A DNA stretch of 64,000 nt. Origin: Sinonovacula constricta (Eukaryota > Mollusca > Bivalvia > Cardiida > Solecurtidae). The stretch spans positions 26,927,478 to 26,991,477 of the forward strand of contig CM017558.1 of NCBI GenBank assembly GCA_007844125.1. Reading direction: 5' to 3'. Numbering within the stretch: the stretch's first letter is position 1; every line of letters starts with the position of its first letter. Below, piece after piece: positions 12,001 to 27,000 of this stretch. The notes below the pieces were generated by a model. That model saw only the letters and a program-made list of their open reading frames with translations, made no database searches and was not told where the DNA came from. The translations under genes and the position numbers were made by a program.

Positions 12001-15000
12001 CCTTTCCTAATTCTTTAATTTTCAAGCAAATTCTTTCTTTCAAATTTTGTTGTAAAAGTATCAACATAGACTAAATGTTTAATAAGGATGCAAGTGTGTA
12101 GGAAAACTTCATTAATTTTGTTGATACTGCTTGGAGCTGTGCAACAGCCTACTGTCATCCTATTTGTTGGTGATAATGGAAAGCTGAAAGGGTGACATAG
12201 AACATATAACCATGTCGTGCTAACTATAGTGAGTAGAAAATAACATAACTCTGAATGGTGAAACTGAACTCCTGTAATTATGTCTACAAATAGACATAAA
12301 CATGGTCATTTGTAGGCTGTCTTACTTCAACTTGTATTCATTTGTAACTTACATTTGATTAGTTTTATTATGCATTTATCATTCATATATATTTAATAGT
12401 TGAATTGTGATGGCACTGGTTGAAGAGAGTTTTGTCTATATAACTGAAAGTGGTCCTCATTTAAAACTCTCTTAATCAAGGTGGCTTTGCATTGTTATAT
12501 CCTCTATATTTGTGAATGCATTGATTATTATCTCATTTTGTAATACTCAGTGAAGATCATTGTTTGAAATATGATTACAATGTGGCATTCATATATCTTA
12601 CCTTTAAATTAACCTTATATACTGAAAACAAATATTTAAGACAGTAAATATTAACCATTATTATTTCACATAGAGTGTTGTAAAGTTTCGAGTTTTATTA
12701 GCTAACCTGAGCACAACCTGCTCAAGGTGAGGTTTTCTGAAACCCCTTCATTCATCGTGCAGTGTGTGTTATCTAATCATTACAAAACTTGGTCAGAATG
12801 TTTGTCTGCAAGAAATCTTTGATTAGTTTGTAGCTTAAGTAACTAAGTCTGTGGGGTCAAAAACTACGCCACTAGGTCAATTTTTAGAAAAACCTTGTGA
12901 ACACTCTAGATGCCATATTTATGACTCGATTTTCAATAAACTTGGCCAGAATGTCTGTCTGCATGAAATCTTGGATGAGTTTGTAACTAGGTCATGTAGG
13001 CTCAGAAAGTAGGTCTCTAGGTCAAATCTTCAAAAGACCTTCTGAACACACTACAGGCTACATTTATGGTCAAATATTTACCAAACATATCTGGAATGTT
13101 AGCCTGCATACAGTCTTAGATAAGTTCCTAACTGGGTCACATGTGGTCAAAAAAAAGGTCACTAGGTCAGTCTTTTCAAAAGCTTGTGAACATGGTAGAG
13201 GTCACATTTATGGTCCAAACTTCACCAAACTGGGTCAAAAAGTAGGTAACTAGGTAAAATTTTAGAAAGAATCTTTTGAACATGCCAAGGGCCACTTTTA
13301 TGGTCCAATCTTCACTAGTCTTGGCTTGGCCAAAATGTTTGCCTGCATGAAATCTTGAATGTATTCGTTACTGGGTCACATGGAGTCAAAAAGTAGGTCA
13401 CTAGGTCTAGAAAACATTTTGAACACCCCAGGGGCTTGACTTTTTAGGCTTTTATTAACTCTGTATAATACCCTAAATATATTGAAAAGACATATTAAAC
13501 ATTTCTGTTTTCAATTCAGGGCATTCCACAGCAGTCTTCCACAGCTTCTATACGCATTTCAATCACTGATGAAAATGACTCTCCACCAGTATTTGAGCGC
13601 CAATTCAATGTCAAGATCCCAGAGAACACTGAGGTGGGTAGCTTTGTGATCCGAGTCACCACAACAGACAAAGATATTCTTGAGAATGCTATTGCCACCT
13701 ACACCCTGACAGATGATGCCAATGGGATCTTCATGATTGACAGCCATAGTGGTAACATCACACTGCGCAAACCCTTGGATGCTGAGTTGAAGTCCAACTA
13801 CAGACTGAGGGTGTCTGCCTCTGACAGTGCCCATGATGTTGGGGGCAATGTAGAGGTTGAGGTGAGTGACATCAATGATAACAGTCCCCAGCTTCTGCAG
13901 CCGTTTACATTCAACTTTGAGGAGATGTTGCAACCAGGCTCTGTTGTGGGTCAGCTGAAGGCAACAGATGCTGACATCACTGTGCCAAACAACCGAACTT
14001 ATTTCTCTCTTAAGCAAACTTCCACTTACTTTAGTCTAGATAGTGACAGCGGAAAGATCACCTCCCTTGAGAAGTTGACCTTTGACCCCAACACTGACTT
14101 CCTTTCCCTGCCTAACCGACACGAACTAGTTGTGATAGTAAAGGACCTGGGAACCCCTGCAAGGTCTTCAGAGAATGCTGTTTACATCAACATAGTTGAC
14201 TACAATGACCATGCTCCAGTCTTTGATAAGTCCAGCTACCAGTCTGCCGTCCCAGAAAGTGCCACTGTTGGTAACAGAATACTCACTGTGCAAGCCAGGT
14301 AATAAATTACACAAATATACCTCATAGAGCTTAATATATACAGATTAAGTACTTACTTGCTTAACCTTTGAATATGAACAAACCTGTCAAGAATTGTGAA
14401 AGAGCATCTTAAATGTGATGATATCTGGTAATCTGCATACATGAATGTAGTTGAATATGGGGAGATAATATAATTGTGTTTTTACAATGCTCACACATTT
14501 AAAAAAGTATACCTTTTATTGAATCATATTTTGAACAAAAAAAAGTTTAGTGGATTAATTATTGAGTCTTTTGTGTGCATACCTATGCTTGGTTTTGTCC
14601 CACATGTCTGCATGTTGTACATATCTCCTCAATAGCTGGTGCTACTGCCCTTGTCCCACAGGTCTACGTCTACTGTGCACATCTCCTCAATAGCTGGTGC
14701 TGCTGCCCTTGTCCCACAGGTCTACGTCTACTGTGCACATCTCCTCAATAGCTGGTGCTGCTGACCTTGTCCCACAGGTCTACATCTACTGTGCACATCT
14801 TCTCAATAGCTGGTGCTGCTGCCCTTGTCCCACAGGTCTACATCTACTGTGCACATCTCAATAGCTAGTGCTACTGCCCTTGTCCCACAGGTCTACATCT
14901 ACTGTGCACATCTCCTCAATAGCTGGTGCTACTGCCCTTGTCCCACAGGTCTACATCTACTGTGCACATCTCCTCAATAGCTGGTGCTGCTGCCCTTGTC

Positions 15001-18000
15001 CCACAGGTCTACATCTACTGTGCACATCTCCTCAATAGCTGGTGCTACTGCCATTGTCCCACAGGTCTACATCTACTGTGCACATCTCCTCAATAGCTGG
15101 TGCTGCTGCCCTTGTCCCACAGGTCTACATCTACTGTGCACATCTCCTCAATAGCTGGGGCTACTGCCCTTGTCCCACAGGTCTACATCTACTGTGCACA
15201 TCTCCTCAATAGCTGGTGCTACTGCCCTTGTCCCACAGGTCTACATCTACTGTGCACATCTCCTCAATAGCTGGTGCTGCTGCAATTGTTCCACAGGTCT
15301 ACATCTACTGTGCACATCTCCTCAATAGCTGGTGCTACTGCCCTTGTCCCACAGGTCTACATCTACTGTGCACATCTCCTCAATAGCTGGGGCTACTGCC
15401 CTTGTCCCACAGGTCTACATCTACTGTGCACATCTCCTCAATAGCTGGTGCTGCTGCAATTGTTCCACATGTAAACAGCTGTACATATTTCCCTAATAGC
15501 TGGGCACAGCTGCCATTGTCCAATAGGTCTACATCTACCGGCATATTTCCCCAATAGCTAGGCACTGCTGCCATTGTCCCACAGGTCTACACCTACTGTG
15601 CACATCTCCTCAATAGCTGATGGTGCTGCAATTGTTCCACCCGTCTACAGCTGTACATATCTCCCCAATAGCTAGGTGCTATTGTCCCACATTTCTACCT
15701 CTGTGCATATCATCAATAGATAGGTTCTGCTGCCATTGTCCCACAGGTCTACACCTACCGTGCTCATCTCCTCAATAGCTGATGCTGCTGCAATTGTTCC
15801 ACATGTCTACAGCTGTACATATCTCCCCAATAGCTAGGTGCTATTGTCCTACAGTTCTACCTCTGTGCATATCATCAGTAGCTAGGTTCTGCTGCCATTG
15901 TCCAACAAGTCTACACTACTGTGCATATCTCCCCAATAGCTAGGTGCTATCACAGTATACTGCTGTGCATAACTCCTTAATAGCTAGGTGCTGCTGCCAT
16001 TGTCTCACAGGTCTACACCTACTGTACACATCTCCTCAATAGCTGGTGCTATTGTCCCACAGTTCTACCGCTGTGCATATCTCCTTAATAGCTGGGTGCT
16101 CCTGACATTGTCCCACAGGTCTACACCTACTATGCATATCTTCCCAATATGTAGGTGCTTCTGCCATTTTCTGTACACGTGCTGTGCATGTCTCCCTAAT
16201 AGCTTGGTGCTGCTGCCATTGTCCCATAGGTCTACATGTGCTGTGCATATCTCCCCTATAGCTAGGCACTGCTGCCATTGTCCCTCAGATTTACACATGC
16301 TGTGCATATCTCTCCAATAGCTTGGTGCTGCTGCCATGGTCCCACTGGTCTACACATGTTGTGCATATCTTAACAATAGCTAGATGTGGCTGCCATTGTC
16401 CCATAGGTCTACATGTGCTGTGCATATCTCCCCAATAGCTAGGCACTGCTGCCATTGTCCCTCAGATTTACACATGCTGTGCATATCTCTCTAATAGCTT
16501 GGTGCTGCTGCCATGGTCCCACTGGTCTACACATGTAGTGCATATCTTAACAATAGCTAGATGTGGCTGCCTTTGTCCCATAGGTCTACATGTACTGTGT
16601 ATATCTCCCCAATAGCTAGGCACTGCTGCCATTGTCCCACAGGTCTTCATATGCTGTGCATATCTCCCTAATAGCTTGGTGCTGCTGCCATTGTCCCATA
16701 GGTCTACAGGTGCTGTGCAATTCTCCCCTATAGCTAGGCACTGCTGCCATTGTCCCACAAGTCTACACATGCTGTGCATATCTCTCCGAAAGCTAGTCAC
16801 TGCTGCCATTTTCCCACAGGTATACACATGCTGTGTACCAGTATTTCTCCCCAATTGATTGGTGCTGCTGCCATCGTCTCAGGTCTGCATGTGCTGTGCA
16901 CATCTTTCAGATAGCTTGGCACTGCAGCCATTGTCCCACAGGACTGCATGTGATGTGCACATCTCCCCAATAGCTTGGCACTGCTGCCTTTGTCCTACAA
17001 ATCTACAAGTGCTGTGCATATCTCCCCAATAGCTTGGTACTGCTGCAGTTGTCGCACTTGTCTACATGTGCTGTATCTCCCTTATAGATTTGCACTGCAG
17101 CCATTGTCCCACAGGTCTACATATGCTGTGCATATCTTGCCAATAGCTTTGAGCTGCTGCCGTTGACCCACAGATCTACACATGCTGTGTTCCAGTATTT
17201 CTCCCCAATCGCTTGGTGCTGCTGCCATTTTCTCAGGTCTGCATGTGCTATGCACATCTTCCTGATAGCTCGGCACTGCTGCCATTGTCCCACAGGTCTG
17301 CATGTGATGTGCACATCTCCCCGATAGCTAGGCACTGCTGCCATTGTCCCACAGATCTTCAGGTGCTGTGCATTTCTCCCTAATAGCTTGGTGCTGCTGT
17401 AATGTCCCACAGGTCTACACATGCTGTGTACCGGTATATCTCCCCGATAGCTAGGCACTGCTGACATTGTCCCACAGATCTTCAGGTGCTGTGCATTTCT
17501 CCCCAATAGCTTGGTGCTGCTGTAATGTCCCACAGGTCTACACATGCTGTGTACCGGTATATCTCCCCAATATCTTGGTGCTGCTGCCATTGTCTCAGGT
17601 CTGCATGTGCTGTGCATATCTCCCCAATAGCTAAACACTGTCACCATTATCCCATAGGTCTGTTTGCTTGCAGAATCATATTCTCACACAGATCTATAAA
17701 TCTGTATGTGTATGTGTGTGAATGCTTCTGTGAATGCTTTTGTATGTCTCTTTTACAGAAGATCCATGGGCTTATATGTGCTTGAACTTACTTATTCAAT
17801 AAATGTTGTTATTATTTATTTGTGTATGTATGCACTGTTATTGTCTATTTTAGGGATGAATTTGACTTTGGAGTAAACAAGGAAGTGGAATATTTCATGG
17901 CTGGTGGAAACGGGTCACAGTACTTTGATGTGGACAAATACTCAGGTGGGTCAAAATATTCATTTGTTCATTAAAATATTCTGCTTATGTATATCTTCTA

Positions 18001-21000
18001 TTTTAATGGAAGTTTTATCCATAGGAGGCCACGGTTTGGTCCCGGGCTGCGACATACCCATGTTGTAAAAAAAATGGAAGTGGTATAGCTTCTTTACTAA
18101 TGCTCAAGCAAATATAAATGGGTGTGGTATCATGCCAGGTGTTCACGGTATGCTATACACAGTGAAGGCAGCACTATATCTGCTTCAAGTTGTCACTTTC
18201 TCCAGATAACTGAAGTACTGTTGGTAGGACAATAAACTCACTAAAAAATGGAAGTTTTATGTTGATATTTTTAATTATGTGTTTATAATCATTACCATAC
18301 TTTTTAAGGTTTGAACTTAAACAATTTTAGAGATTTTTTAAGAAGGTACTTTTTAAGTTATACACCTCAATGGGATAACTGTTATTACAAGATTGCTGTC
18401 AGTTTAACAAAAGTACATAAAAAACTGCCAAGTTGTCATCTATTGTAATAAATGTTTCAGGTATGATAACAGTTCGCCAGCCAGTAAGTGGTCTACAAGG
18501 CAGGCTTTACACTGTAACTGTACGAGCCAGTGACAAAGGAAGCCCTACCCAGTCGGCTACAGTACAGGTGAGACTCGTCATCACTGGGGAGAACCGATTT
18601 GCCCCAGAGTTCCAGGCACCAGCATCGAGGCAAATATCTGTACCAGAGGACAAAGCTGTGGGCTCACTGATTGAGACATTTAGTGCTACAGACCAAGACT
18701 CTGGGCTGAATGCAGAAGTTGTGTATGAGACCACGGAAGGAGATATTGATAACTTGTTCATGATGGAAAACAGCACTGGAAAGCTTCTCATTAAGGCACC
18801 TCTAGACTATGAGAAAGCTAATAAATACACACTTAGCATTGTTGCCAAGGATAAAGGACTTATTTCAAGAAGTACTACTATTACGTATGTGGTCAGGTTG
18901 ATTGATATCAATGACAATGACCCATTGTTCAGGCAGACTTCAGATGTCATCTATGTGGAGGAGAACATTCCAAGAGGGTCATCAATCTATCATGCAGTGG
19001 CTACAGATGAAGATGGCTCATCCCAGAATAATAAAATCAGCTATGCCATTGTTCATGATGCCAATGAATTTCTCCCATTCAATATTGAACAAAGCACTGG
19101 AGTCATAACCACCAAAAATGATTTGGACTATGAGTCAGTCATGTCATACATCCTTACCATCATGGCCTTCAATGATGACTCCAGCCACAAGAGCGTAATG
19201 TCACTACAAGTGAATATAGATGGGGTGAATGAGTATGTTCCACGATTTACACAAGATACTTACTACATGAGTGTCAGTGAATCTGCAGAAGAGAGGACAT
19301 CTGTTGGCATGGTTACTGCTACTGACAATGATGCGGGAGAAGACAGTATTGTATATTACTTCCTCATTGGTGACAGTAACACCAAGGGCTTCAAGGTGGA
19401 TGCCAGGTCTGGGGTCATCTCTGTATCTGGACGACCAGATTATGAATCCTCCCCAGAAATCTCCCTCAAGGTCCTTGCCAAGAACTGGGGAAGTGTGAAG
19501 GGTAATGACACCGACACCTGTTTTGTACATATCTCAGTTCAAGATGCCAATGACCCACCAGTATTCACACCTGATGTGTACAACCCTAATATCGTAGAAA
19601 ACAGTCCCTCAGGAACCTCTGTTATAACAGTAACAGCAGCTGACCATGATTTTGATATCAAGGACCGCGAGTTCTCATTCCAATTATTAGGAGGAGACCC
19701 GGAAAATAAGTTTAAGATTGATCCATCGTCGGGGGTTATAACAACTACAGGTCGGGGCAGTCTAGACAGGGAGCAGGAACCTATCATCACCATCATTGTT
19801 GGTGCCGTGGACACAGGAACACCTCCTGAAACTGGTATGTGTTGCTCTTCTGGTTAAAAAATAGTTTTATAAACATTAAAAATGAATAGACTTAAAATGT
19901 TGGAACTACAAGAAAACTGCTCAACTGTCCAAAGTACTTGCAGAAAGCTTTGTTTATAATGCATCTTAATTAAATTTGTAAAATAAGATGTGAAAAGCAA
20001 ATCATAAATATATCTTGTCAAATTATCTAAAATTGTGAGAAGACAATAGACCGGGTGAAAGCTATTTTTCATGTACTGGTTCACTTGCATTCTATGTAAG
20101 TACATTTAGATGGTGTACAGTCAGAATTACTAGGCTAACAATTCACCCTTTTTGTTAACAGGTTCTGCCACAGTGAACATACACCTCGAGGATGTGAATG
20201 ACAATAGTCCCACTTTCACCAACTTTACAGCCACAGTGCAGGAGAATAAGGCCCTGTCCACTCTGGTCACAAACCTGCGCCAGTACACTCAGGACCCAGA
20301 TGAGTACAGCAACAATCCAAATCTCTTCACCTATCACAAAGTGCCTAGCACAGGTATTGAAGTTTACAGCTACTTCGACATTGGCAACTCTGGTGATGTA
20401 GTCACCATGCAGATTCTAGATCGTGAGACAATCTCAGAGTTTATGGTGCCAGTCATTGTGAAGGATGGGGGCTCTCCACTCATGTCATCGACTCTTTCAT
20501 TTAAAATTCAGGTTGAAGACGTGGATGACTCGCCACCAAAGCCTAGAAATCTCAGTCTCTTTTTGTCTCTGTATGATGGTCATGTTCCGCACAATCCTAT
20601 TGCCAATGTGAAACCATTTGACAAAGATATCACAAGTTCCCACATCTGTAACCTAACCAGCACCAATACTCCATTTGCCATTCTTCCCAACAGTTGTGAT
20701 CTGGTGTTGCAATCTTTCCCAGTTGGGTCATCTTACAGCCTTCAGGTGACAGGAAGTGATGGTGTATCAGGTCACACCTCTGCCAACTATGATGTGTCAG
20801 TGACCCGAATTGTGTTTGACAACCAGACTCTTTCTCACTCAATAATTATTCAGCTAGCAAGCCTATCAGCCAATGATTTTGTGAACTTTTCATATACCAA
20901 GTTCATTGCTGCTATCAGAAAATTGTTTGACCCACAAGATGATGTCGAGGTTTCCAGTGTGACTGAGCAGAAGACAGGAGAGTTGTTGGTTTTCTTGGCA

Positions 21001-24000
21001 GTGTACCAGAAAACAATTAAACAGTACTATTCATCAGCATTTATTGCTCAAAAATTAAAACAAAATCAGTTACAGATTGATGCACAAGCAAATGTCTTCA
21101 CCCTCAAAATCGGCTACTCCACCTGTTCTAATGCATACTGCCCGGCCAATCAGAGATGTGAGAGTCAGATTAGTGTGTCAGCCAGTGGTCACATTGCTGA
21201 CTCTCCATATAAAGTGTTTTCCTACCCGGAGTTGAGCTTGGGCTACTACTGTGCATATCAGTGTGGCAATACCTACTGCCAGAACAATGGAGAGTGTGTC
21301 AACAACAAGTGTAGCTGCCCAAGTTCCTGGACTGGCACCAGCTGTGAGGTGGATGTCGACGAATGCCTGAGCATCAATTGTCAAAATGATGCCATCTGTA
21401 TTAATAAACCTGGCTCTTTCTACTGCCAGTGTCATGATGGCTTCTCAGGCATCTTCTGTGAGCAAGGACAGGACAATTGTGTCAGTAACCCTTGTTTTAG
21501 GGGAACATGCAAGAACACAGGAGATGGCTTCCTATGCCAGTGCCCCTATGGTTACCATGGGGACAGATGTGAACACAGCAGTCGAGGATTTGGTGTGGGG
21601 TCCTTCCTAAAGTTGAAAAATCTGACCAGTAATGAGACTGTCATTGAAGTGATGTTTGCCACTCACAGGGCCACTGGCCTGTTGCTGTATAATCCATCAA
21701 ATGGATTGGTCAATGATTTCCTGGCTCTGGAGATTGTGGGCAGCCGTCTGCAGCTGTCTGTTGCCCTGGATCCTCAACAGGTCACAAATGTCACAATGGA
21801 TGCCAATGTGTCCACAGGAGACTGGTTCAAGGTCAAAGTCAACAGAACTGGTAGTGTAAGTACATGACAACTGTTAGTTTATTCTTCTAAGAATAGTGTA
21901 CTTTCTATTATTAAATAAAGGTCAACACACATTTATATCTTTTTTATGCTGTTAAGTAAGATTGTGAATAGTGATACCAGTTATTTTATGTTGATTGTTC
22001 TTGTTTAAAAAAAAAGAAGAGAAAAATGTGGCAAAATAAGACCACAAGATACTTTATCTCTTGAATCAATCAAGATGACACAGACAATTCAGAGATAAGT
22101 TAGGGTTCAGTCAGCAGAGAGAGAGGAGCGGTTGCTTACTAGTAAGAAGATGCTGTCTGTCATTACCTCAGACAAGTTGACCTGTCCAGCTCTTAATTAT
22201 ATTGTAAGTTTTACTGATGGCTTTGTCAGATTGATAAAAGTCCTGACCATATAGTTTTGATGGTGTCTGAGCAACCCTGACAATATCTCAATAGGCAATC
22301 TTGTAGGCAGTGATAGTTTTATTCATCCATTGAGGCCAATATCAAACTTAAAAAAGTCAATTTAGTTCTGTCAAGGCCTTTTTGCCATTTAGCATGACCA
22401 TCTCATTCAAACTAAAAAATGAAAACTTTCAAAGATCCACATATTCATTTTCAGTCACAGTGATAGTTTCAATACTATTTAGACACTTACATGGTTATTT
22501 CTAATTTGATTACATAATTTTGTATTATAGTTCTAAAGTTGTTCCCAATCACTCGATATCAAAATGACAGTATTAGCATTAAAGTATTTAGTAGTAGTTA
22601 GTATTGAAGATGGCATGAAGCATTTTTGGATTCCACTCCTATGTGCTGATGACAAGTCATTGAACTTTGATGTCATAAAACATTATAGAAAGAAATACAA
22701 ACTACAAATATAAAGTTTTATTAATATGCAGGGCTAAAAATAAAAAAGAAAGTAGTAATAGGGTTACAAATTTAATGAGAATATTATATCCACCTTAATA
22801 GATTGGATTTGGATAGTTGTCTGGAAGATCACAAGATATCGCTGTAAAATGTTTTGCTTGTTTTACTAGACTGAAAGTTTAGTATTGAAACCTTGAAATT
22901 TTGCCATTGTTAAGTTTTGTTAAACTTTAGCAACTTTTGCACTGCAAGATTCTTTTAAGTTTACTTAAAGCTTAAACCTTAATAGATATACTGCTGATAG
23001 AAAAGTAAGAGATTTATTTAGCACATTAACAATGTTTTTAAATTATCGCTCTGTCTTAAATAGTTTATGCAACTGTGGTTGGAGGGAGGTCAGTGTACAC
23101 CGTGTTCTTCAAGTAACTGCTGCTACAAAAATACTACTCTACCAGGAGATGGGTGAGTACTACCCCACAGGCAAACATATTAATATAAAAATACCAAATT
23201 TCTCCTTAAATGCTTTGCTTAACAAAACACTCAGGACAGCTTGATAAAACAAGATGACACTCTTTCTTGAACTACAAGCAGAACTAAGCATTTTATTTCC
23301 TCTCCTGTTAAACAATAGAAATTGTATTCATGGTAACAGTATATTTATTACTCATTGTTCTTTCACATAAATGCATTTAATAATTGGAAACAATTAAACA
23401 AAAGTTGTGTTGCTCTTTAGCACAACGTGCTCAAGGTTAGCTTTTCTGATACCGCTTCGTCCGACGTCTGTTGTCTATGTGTGGTGTCAACATTATGGCT
23501 TGTGAACACTTCAAAAGCCACAGTTTTTATCCAGTTTTCATCAAACTTGGTCAGAATGTTTGTCTGCATGAAATCTTGGATGAGTTCATTATTGGGTCAC
23601 TTGGGGTCAAAAAGTAGGTCACTAGGTCAAATTTTAGGAAAATCTTGTGAACACACTAGAGACCACATTTATAGCCCAATCTTTACCAAACTTGGTCGGA
23701 ATGTTTGTCCGCATTTAATCTTAGATGAGTTCGTAACTGGGTAATGTGTGGTCAAAAAGTAGGTCACTAGGTCAAATCTTAGAAGAAGCTTGTGAACACT
23801 GTAGAGGACACATCTATAGGCCAATCTTCATCAAACTTGGTCAAAATGTTTGTCTTCATAAAATCGTGGATGATTTCGTTATTGGATCATGTGGGATTGA
23901 AAAGTAGGTCATTTGATCAAATTGTAGAAAAAGCTTTTGAATACACTAGAGGCCCCATTTATGGCCGAATGTTCACTAAACTTTATCAGAATGTTTGCCT

Positions 24001-27000
24001 GCATGAAATCTTGAATGAGTTCATAACTGGGTCACATGGGGTCAATAAGTAGGTCACTAGATCATATTTTAGAAAAAGCTTGTGAACACACTAGAGACCA
24101 TACTTATAGCCCAATCTTCACCAAACTTGTAATTTGTGTCTGCATGAAATCTTTGGTAAGTTCATTATTGGTTCACATGGGGTTAAAAAAGTAGGTCACT
24201 AGGTCAAATTTTAGAAACAGCTTTTGAACACACTTGAAACCCCTATTTATGGCCCAATCTTCACCAAACTTAATCAGAATGTTTGCCTGCATAAAATCTT
24301 GGATTAGTTCAGAACTAGGTCATGTGGGGTCAAAAGGTAGGTCACTAGGTTAAATCTTGACAAAAATCTTTTGAACACACTTAAGGCCACAATTACAGGC
24401 CAATCTTCATCAAACTTGGTTAAAATGTTTGCCTGCATGAAATCTTTGATGAGTTCATCATTGGGTCACATGGGGTCAAAAAAGAGGTCACTAGGTCGAA
24501 ACTTAGAAAAGCATGTAAACACACTAGAGGCCACATTCATAGCCCAATCTTCGCCAAACTTGATCAGAATGTTTGTCTGCATGAAATCTTAGATGATTAT
24601 ATTATTGGGCCAATTGGGATCAAAAAAGAAGGTAACTTGGTCAAATTTTAGAAAAACCTTTTGAAAACCCTTAGAGGCCACATTGATGGAGCAATCTTCA
24701 CCAAACTTGACCAGAATTTTTGCTAGTATAAAATCTTACATATATTATGAAGTGGGTCATGTGGATTCAGTAATCTACTTGGTAAAATTCTAGAAAACTT
24801 CAACCCAGTGGCGACACTAATGTTCCAATCTTCATCAAAGATTTCTAAAGAAAATAACTCTTAATTACTTGATGCCAGACATGATCTTAGTAAAAACCTG
24901 TGTCCTCAGGTGAGCGATTAAAGGCCAGCATGGCCTTCTTGTTTATAAATAAAATCATTACCAACTAATCAGTTTAAAATGCTTTTTGAGAAGCATTGAA
25001 AAGTAGTCCAATTCCCATGACTTATTGATTATTTCCTCACCTGTATCACAGGTCACTGGATGTTGGTTCCCATCCTCTGTACTTTGCTGGAGTCAAGGAC
25101 ATTGGAACCATTCTCCAGAAGCAGCCCACTCAGGTTAAGTCACATGACTTTGTTGGCTGTGTTCAGCTGTTTGAGGTGGATGGCAAAGACCAGCTGGATG
25201 GTGCACAAGAGATGTCAGGTGTGATGGATAGCTGCCCGCGAACCAGTGCTACTGATCCGTGCCTGGGCTGGGACTGCCACCAGCGGGGTACCTGCATGCC
25301 CGAGTGGCCCCAACCCATGTGTAATTGCATGGCACAATATTCAGGACCCCATTGTGAACAAGGTACCTGACTTCATCACATTTATCAAGTAGCTCCCAAC
25401 ATGATAAGGGTCACAACATGAAGCTAATTTTGGTGGAAGCTACTAAAGAGGCAATACATCATTTTTTGTCATGAAGTACTGTATCTCCCAATCATAGGGA
25501 TTGAAGAAAAATGATCATATAAAATTTTTACTATTATCATTTTAGTGTATAAGGAACATAAGTGCCGACCCTTTAAGAGTGTTGTCAAGTTTGACAACAT
25601 AAACTTTGTCAGTAAATAGAGGTTACATGCACAGATTTATTATTTTTTATTTGTTTTGTTTTTAATTTCATATGTTATAAGTCAACCCAACTTTTTCCTG
25701 TTGTTTTAATTTCCATTTTACAAGTTAGTTTGTAGCGTTCTTAGTATTTTTATTCTATTTTTAATAATTGTATTATGTTTGTGACAAAATCATAGAAACA
25801 CAGGTAGGAAAGATAAAAGAAGGGCTTTTAACTGGATTGGGAAAATGGCAGAAGGGATTTTTTGGAAAAAATACAGGAAGGTTTTCCTCAGGCCCTTCCA
25901 AAATAGCCAGAAGGTTTTTGTGTGTAAGGATTTTCATCAGGCCTTTCCAAAATAGCTGGATGGTTTTAGTGTGGGAGGGTTTTCATCCAGAAACCAATAT
26001 TTACATCTTGCCTTGAAGGATAACCAACATCATTGTCAAATATGTGGAATCATTAATTTTACCAACAATATGAACAATGTTTTAGAAAATAAGCTAGTAT
26101 GTGGTTATATATACCTTGGAACAGACATTTGCCACAACATTACCTTTAATTTGAAACTGAAAAAAAACTATATCAATCTGGTAAGCAAAAAAGACATAAC
26201 TAAAATGTTTATATATGATGTTTTTATATTCCCCAGGTACAAAGTATATGGGGACTATATTTGAGTCATGTTTTTTATAAGGTTTTTTCTATTTTTTTTA
26301 AAAATAGTGACTTGTAATATACAATTAAAACAAACTTTATTCTCAAATCAGTGAAAATATATTTGTTCTGAATTGTTTTACTCAATTTGTTTTGAAATTG
26401 TGAAGTGTTTTATTAAATCGTTGCCATGTTTCTTTAACCATAACATCAAAGTCGATTTTAACATATCCTTAACATTCCTTTTAAAAAAAACCCATCTAAC
26501 TCATAGAAAATTATTTATTTAATGAAGGATAATGTTTATTTACCTCCATTTTATTTTGAAGAATGAGCTCTTTAAGAAAGTAATTCTTACAGCCAGTTTT
26601 TGTTTTGACAGAACTGCATCCATTTGGTTTTGTTGTGGATTCACACGTGAAAATAATCCTTCGAGAGGATGTCCGACGTGACCTGCAGTTGGCAGCCAAA
26701 AGTCGGTGGCGGCGTGCTGTTACCCTTGTAACCCAGTCTGATGTAATGGTACGCTTCAGAACCACTGCAAACAATAGTCTGATCATGTTTGCATCTACTC
26801 TAGATGCAGGAAGATACAGTGCCCTAGCTGTAAGTTAGAAAAATTGCCTATATCATTTTAATTGCTGTATGTGTGGTGGGGGTGGGGAAGGTTATACCTT
26901 TCAGTGTTCATGTACAATATGTTGTTCTTTTTATTTCCTTTCATTCAATTCCATTTAGAAATGTCTTGCACATTTTATTTTTTCTGCTCTAAAGTTGTTA

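Noticed and set aside
15988..17785. Open frames on both strands in the 58-bp array
   Set aside because: Repeat artefacts; no domain, and 58 is not a multiple of three.
23032..23244. Alternative reading of the 89-bp exon (NCGWREVSVHRVLQV...)
   Set aside because: It breaks phase with both neighbouring exons, whereas the chosen frame joins LamG strands seamlessly.
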